Of a DNA stretch of 7,865 nt, positions 6,309 to 7,865 are shown one piece after another. The notes under the pieces were generated by a model. That model made no database searches, was not told where the DNA came from, and was given only the letters and a program-made list of their open reading frames with translations. Every line of letters starts with the position of its first letter. The stretch's first letter is position 1. This DNA is from Acidobacteriota bacterium (lineage in GTDB: Bacteria > Acidobacteriota > Vicinamibacteria > Vicinamibacterales > CAVVIG01), in contig QHWK01000321.1 of NCBI GenBank assembly GCA_003223775.1, forward strand, positions 1 to 7,865, written 5' to 3'. The position numbers and the translations under genes were made by a program.

Positions 6309-6962
6309 ATGACGAAGACATTGCTGGGCGCCGCGGTCGTCGCGGCCGTTCTGAGTCCGGCGGCCGCATCGACGCAATCGGCTAAGTCGAAGCCGACCAC
6401 CGCGACCTACATCACAAGAGAAGAAGTCGATACCGTGAACGCGAAGGGACCGGGCACCGATCGAGCGATCAAAGTCGTGGACATCGGGCACGAGAACTTC
6501 GCGCTGGGAATCGTTCACCGTGGAAAGACCATCAACGGCGTCGCCGTCCCGGCGCCGGGCGCAGCGGCCAACGCCGCTGCGGCCGGCGGCCGGAGCGCGG
6601 CCCCACCAGAGCCGTGCGGACGCCAGATGCCGACCGCTCCGACGGGCGGAACGCCCGGCGGCATCACGCACGATTCACAGACCGAAGGCTATTACATCGT
6701 GTCGGGCGGCGGAACGATGTTCACCGACGGCTACATCGTGAACGGACGGCACAACCTCTCGCCCGAACTGAACGGGCCGACGTGCGGCGGCATGGCGTAC
6801 GACGTCGTGAAGAAGGTCGTGAAGCCCGGCGACATCATCATCGTTCCCGCGGGAGTGGTGCACGGATGGCTCGACATCGGCGATCACGTGGACTATCTGA
6901 GCTTCCGGCCGTCGCCGGGGATTTTGACAGCCGGCTGGGTGCACCCCGTCCTGCGGAAATAG
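6309..6962 (+). CDS. Secreted cupin-domain protein
   Basis: The 217-residue product starts at ATG 6309, seven bases after an AGGAG Shine-Dalgarno (6297-6301). Residues 1-21 are a Sec signal (MTKTLLGAAVVAAVLSPAAAS). An Ala/Gly/Pro-rich linker at about 79-101 precedes the cupin barrel. Cupin motif 1 appears as H121-x4-E126-GYYIVSGGG and motif 2 as G174-DIIIVP180-A-G182-VV-H185-GW. The likely metal ligands are His121, Glu126 and His185. The first His of the usual H-x-H pair is replaced by Ile119, so the metal site has three protein ligands or the protein only binds a small molecule. Cys103 and Cys159 could form a disulfide, which fits export. Cupins range from dioxygenases and isomerases to sugar-binding proteins, so no reaction is assigned. 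It is divergent from the amidase and appears monocistronic. Confidence 0.85.
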   Translation: MTKTLLGAAVVAAVLSPAAASTQSAKSKPTTATYITREEVDTVNAKGPGTDRAIKVVDIGHENFALGIVHRGKTINGVAVPAPGAAANAAAAGGRSAAPPEPCGRQMPTAPTGGTPGGITHDSQTEGYYIVSGGGTMFTDGYIVNGRHNLSPELNGPTCGGMAYDVVKKVVKPGDIIIVPAGVVHGWLDIGDHVDYLSFRPSPGILTAGWVHPVLRK

Positions 6963-6965
6963 AAG

Positions 6966-6982
6966 ACGCGCGGGCGGCGCGT
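6966..6982 (+). terminator. GC hairpin just after the cupin stop (possible terminator, no U-tract)
   Basis: ACGCGC (6966-6971) pairs perfectly with GCGCGT (6977-6982) around a 5-base loop, beginning three bases after the cupin stop. It has no following T run, so it is either a weak terminator or an mRNA 3'-end stabiliser. Confidence 0.3.
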
Positions 6983-6998
6983 GCAGACCCTCCTCTCA

Positions 6999-7058
6999 GT
7001 AGCGCAGGCCTTCAGGCCTGCCGACGGCCGCGCGGGCAGCCCTGAAGGGCTGCGCTAC
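6999..7058. repeat. REP-like inverted pair of palindromic units
   Basis: Two 23-bp units face each other: 6999-7021 (starts GTAGCGCAGGCC) and 7036-7058 (ends GGGCTGCGCTAC), with a 14-bp spacer. The second unit is the reverse complement of the first except for two positions, and those two are mutually compensating. Each unit is itself a near-perfect hairpin (AGGCC-TTC-AGGCCT in the first, AGCCC-TGA-AGGGCT in the second). This is the architecture of bacterial REP/BIME elements: short, intergenic, palindromic, in head-to-head pairs. I recall similar GTAGCGCAGGCCTTCAGGCC text as scattered repeats in acidobacterial genomes, but copy number cannot be shown from this window. It could also form a long hairpin in the cupin mRNA tail and act as a terminator or stabiliser. 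Confidence 0.65.
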
Positions 7059-7088
7059 CGTATCCGTTGGTGTCGAAAATGTGTGGCC

Positions 7089-7112
7089 AGCTCGCTACCG
7101 TCAAGGCGAGCT
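7089..7112. repeat. Third hairpin unit upstream of the binding-protein gene
   Basis: AGCTCGC (7089-7095) pairs perfectly with GCGAGCT (7106-7112) around a 10-base loop. On the minus strand the unit begins GTAGC, like the REP-like pair. It also shares the exact 9-mer CGCTACCGT (7093-7101) with the end of that pair (7053-7061). It is therefore probably another member, or a second class, of the same repeat system. Being 20 bp before an ATG, it could alternatively be a leader hairpin. Confidence 0.42.
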
Positions 7113-7131
7113 ACTTGTTCAGGGTTTCATC

Positions 7132-7865
7132 ATGAAGACACGCTCAATCGCCGCACTCTCCGCAACGGCCGCCGGGCTCGTGTGCCTCGGGATGCTGTCG
7201 GCCTCTGCACAGGCCGGACCGCTGCGCCTCCTGGTGTCGAACGGCCTGAAAGGCAGCATGGAGGCGCTTCACGCGGAGTGCGAGCAGGCGATCGGCCGGC
7301 CGCTCGCAATCCAGTTCGGTTCCACCGCGTCGGTGAAGAAGCGGATCGAGACGGGCGAGGCATTCGACGTGACGATGATCACCGTCCAGGCCATCGACGA
7401 TCTCATCAAGCAGGGCGTTCTGGCGGGCCCGTCGCGCGCGAACATCGGACGCTCCGAGCTGGGCATCGGCATCCGCGCCGGCGCTCCGAGACCCGATGTC
7501 AGCACGCCGGCGGCGCTCAAAGAGGCGCTCCTGAAGGCGCGGTCGATCACCTACCCGCAGGACGGCGCGAGTCGTGGAGATATCGAGCGCATGTTCGACC
7601 GCCTCGGCATCGCCGCCGCGATGAAGCCGAAGATCATCCTCGCGCCGGGGTCCGGGCCGGCGACCGAGAGCGTCGCGGCCGGCAAGGCCGCGATGGTGCT
7701 GACGCTCTTCAGTGAAATCCTGCCGGTTCACGGCGTCGAGGTTCTGGGGCCGCTGCCCGGCGAATATCAGACCGACATCCGATTCGCCGCTGCAGCCAGC
7801 GCGACGTCGAAGAACGCCGATGCCACCAAAGCGCTGATTGCCTATCTCGCCGGGCCGAAGGTCGA
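7132..7865 (+). CDS. ModA-like periplasmic substrate-binding protein (runs off right edge)
   Basis: 244 codons are visible with no stop before the window ends. The ATG at 7132 follows an AGGG Shine-Dalgarno (7121-7124) by seven bases. Residues 1-28 are a Sec signal ending S-A-Q-A before Gly29. The mature part has the type-2 periplasmic-binding layout of ModA-like proteins. LRLLVSNGLKGSMEAL (31-46) and IQFGSTASVKKRIETGEAFDV (60-80) correspond to the two oxyanion-contacting loops, with Ser36 and Ser64-Thr65. ITYPQDGASRGDIERMFDRLGI lies at 139-160 and SEILPVHGVEVLGPLPGEYQ at 194-213. ModA binds molybdate or tungstate for an ABC importer. The SNG loop and the downstream text resemble a divergent ModA-like group whose ligand is not established, so modA is not assigned. 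No permease or ATPase gene is in view. Confidence 0.8.
   Translation, partial: MKTRSIAALSATAAGLVCLGMLSASAQAGPLRLLVSNGLKGSMEALHAECEQAIGRPLAIQFGSTASVKKRIETGEAFDVTMITVQAIDDLIKQGVLAGPSRANIGRSELGIGIRAGAPRPDVSTPAALKEALLKARSITYPQDGASRGDIERMFDRLGIAAAMKPKIILAPGSGPATESVAAGKAAMVLTLFSEILPVHGVEVLGPLPGEYQTDIRFAAAASATSKNADATKALIAYLAGPKV

Noticed and set aside
6981..7715. 244-codon plus-strand open frame covering the REP-like repeat and the start of the binding protein
   Set aside because: Its N-terminal text (VAQAFRPADGRAG) is translation of the repeat, and its body is out of frame with the clear ModA-like gene starting at 7132.
1..7865. CRISPR array, tRNA, rRNA, or insertion-sequence ends
   Set aside because: No regularly spaced direct repeats, cloverleaf, rRNA text, transposase or terminal inverted repeats were found; the only repeats are the FG-GAP blades and the REP-like hairpins.

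Overview
The window is GC-rich bacterial DNA carrying exported proteins typical of Acidobacteriota. The gene set is a TonB-dependent-receptor N-terminus with a carboxypeptidase-regulatory-like start, a CRTAC1-type FG-GAP/ASPIC_UnbV protein, a Tat-exported alkaline-phosphatase-like protein, a secreted amidase, a secreted cupin and a ModA-like binding protein. Together with a palindromic intergenic repeat, these suggest Acidobacteriota, perhaps Vicinamibacteria. That placement is inferred from protein style and repeat type; there is no marker gene here.

Layout: positions 1-176 hold the first 58 codons of a minus-strand outer-membrane receptor. A 132-bp divergent gap (177-308) with two adjacent perfect palindromes separates it from a plus-strand cluster (309-4542). 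The cluster has (a) a 577-codon FG-GAP/ASPIC_UnbV gene cut by one in-frame TAG at 1356-1358, (b) an intact alkaline-phosphatase-superfamily gene with a twin-arginine signal (2083-3243), and (c) an unrecognised 430-residue protein (3251-4542) whose frame breaks at a C4 run (3773-3776). A minus-strand amidase (4556-6118) converges on the cluster with 13 bp between stops. A 190-bp divergent gap with promoter-like elements leads to a secreted cupin (6309-6962). A 169-bp gap holds a hairpin, an inverted pair of REP-like units and a third hairpin. The window ends inside a ModA-like periplasmic binding protein (from 7132).

How the genes may work together: nearly every product carries an export signal, so the window serves the cell envelope. 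The three cluster genes are tightly spaced (40 bp, then 7 bp) and probably co-transcribed. The last two share a gap-free C-terminal signature, suggesting that the unrecognised protein is a degenerate relative of the alkaline-phosphatase fold. The cluster could be a calcium-binding surface scaffold plus two envelope hydrolase-like proteins; no substrate can be named. Two of its three genes each need one base change to be intact, so it is either decaying or carries sequence errors. The amidase, cupin and binding protein look like independent units.
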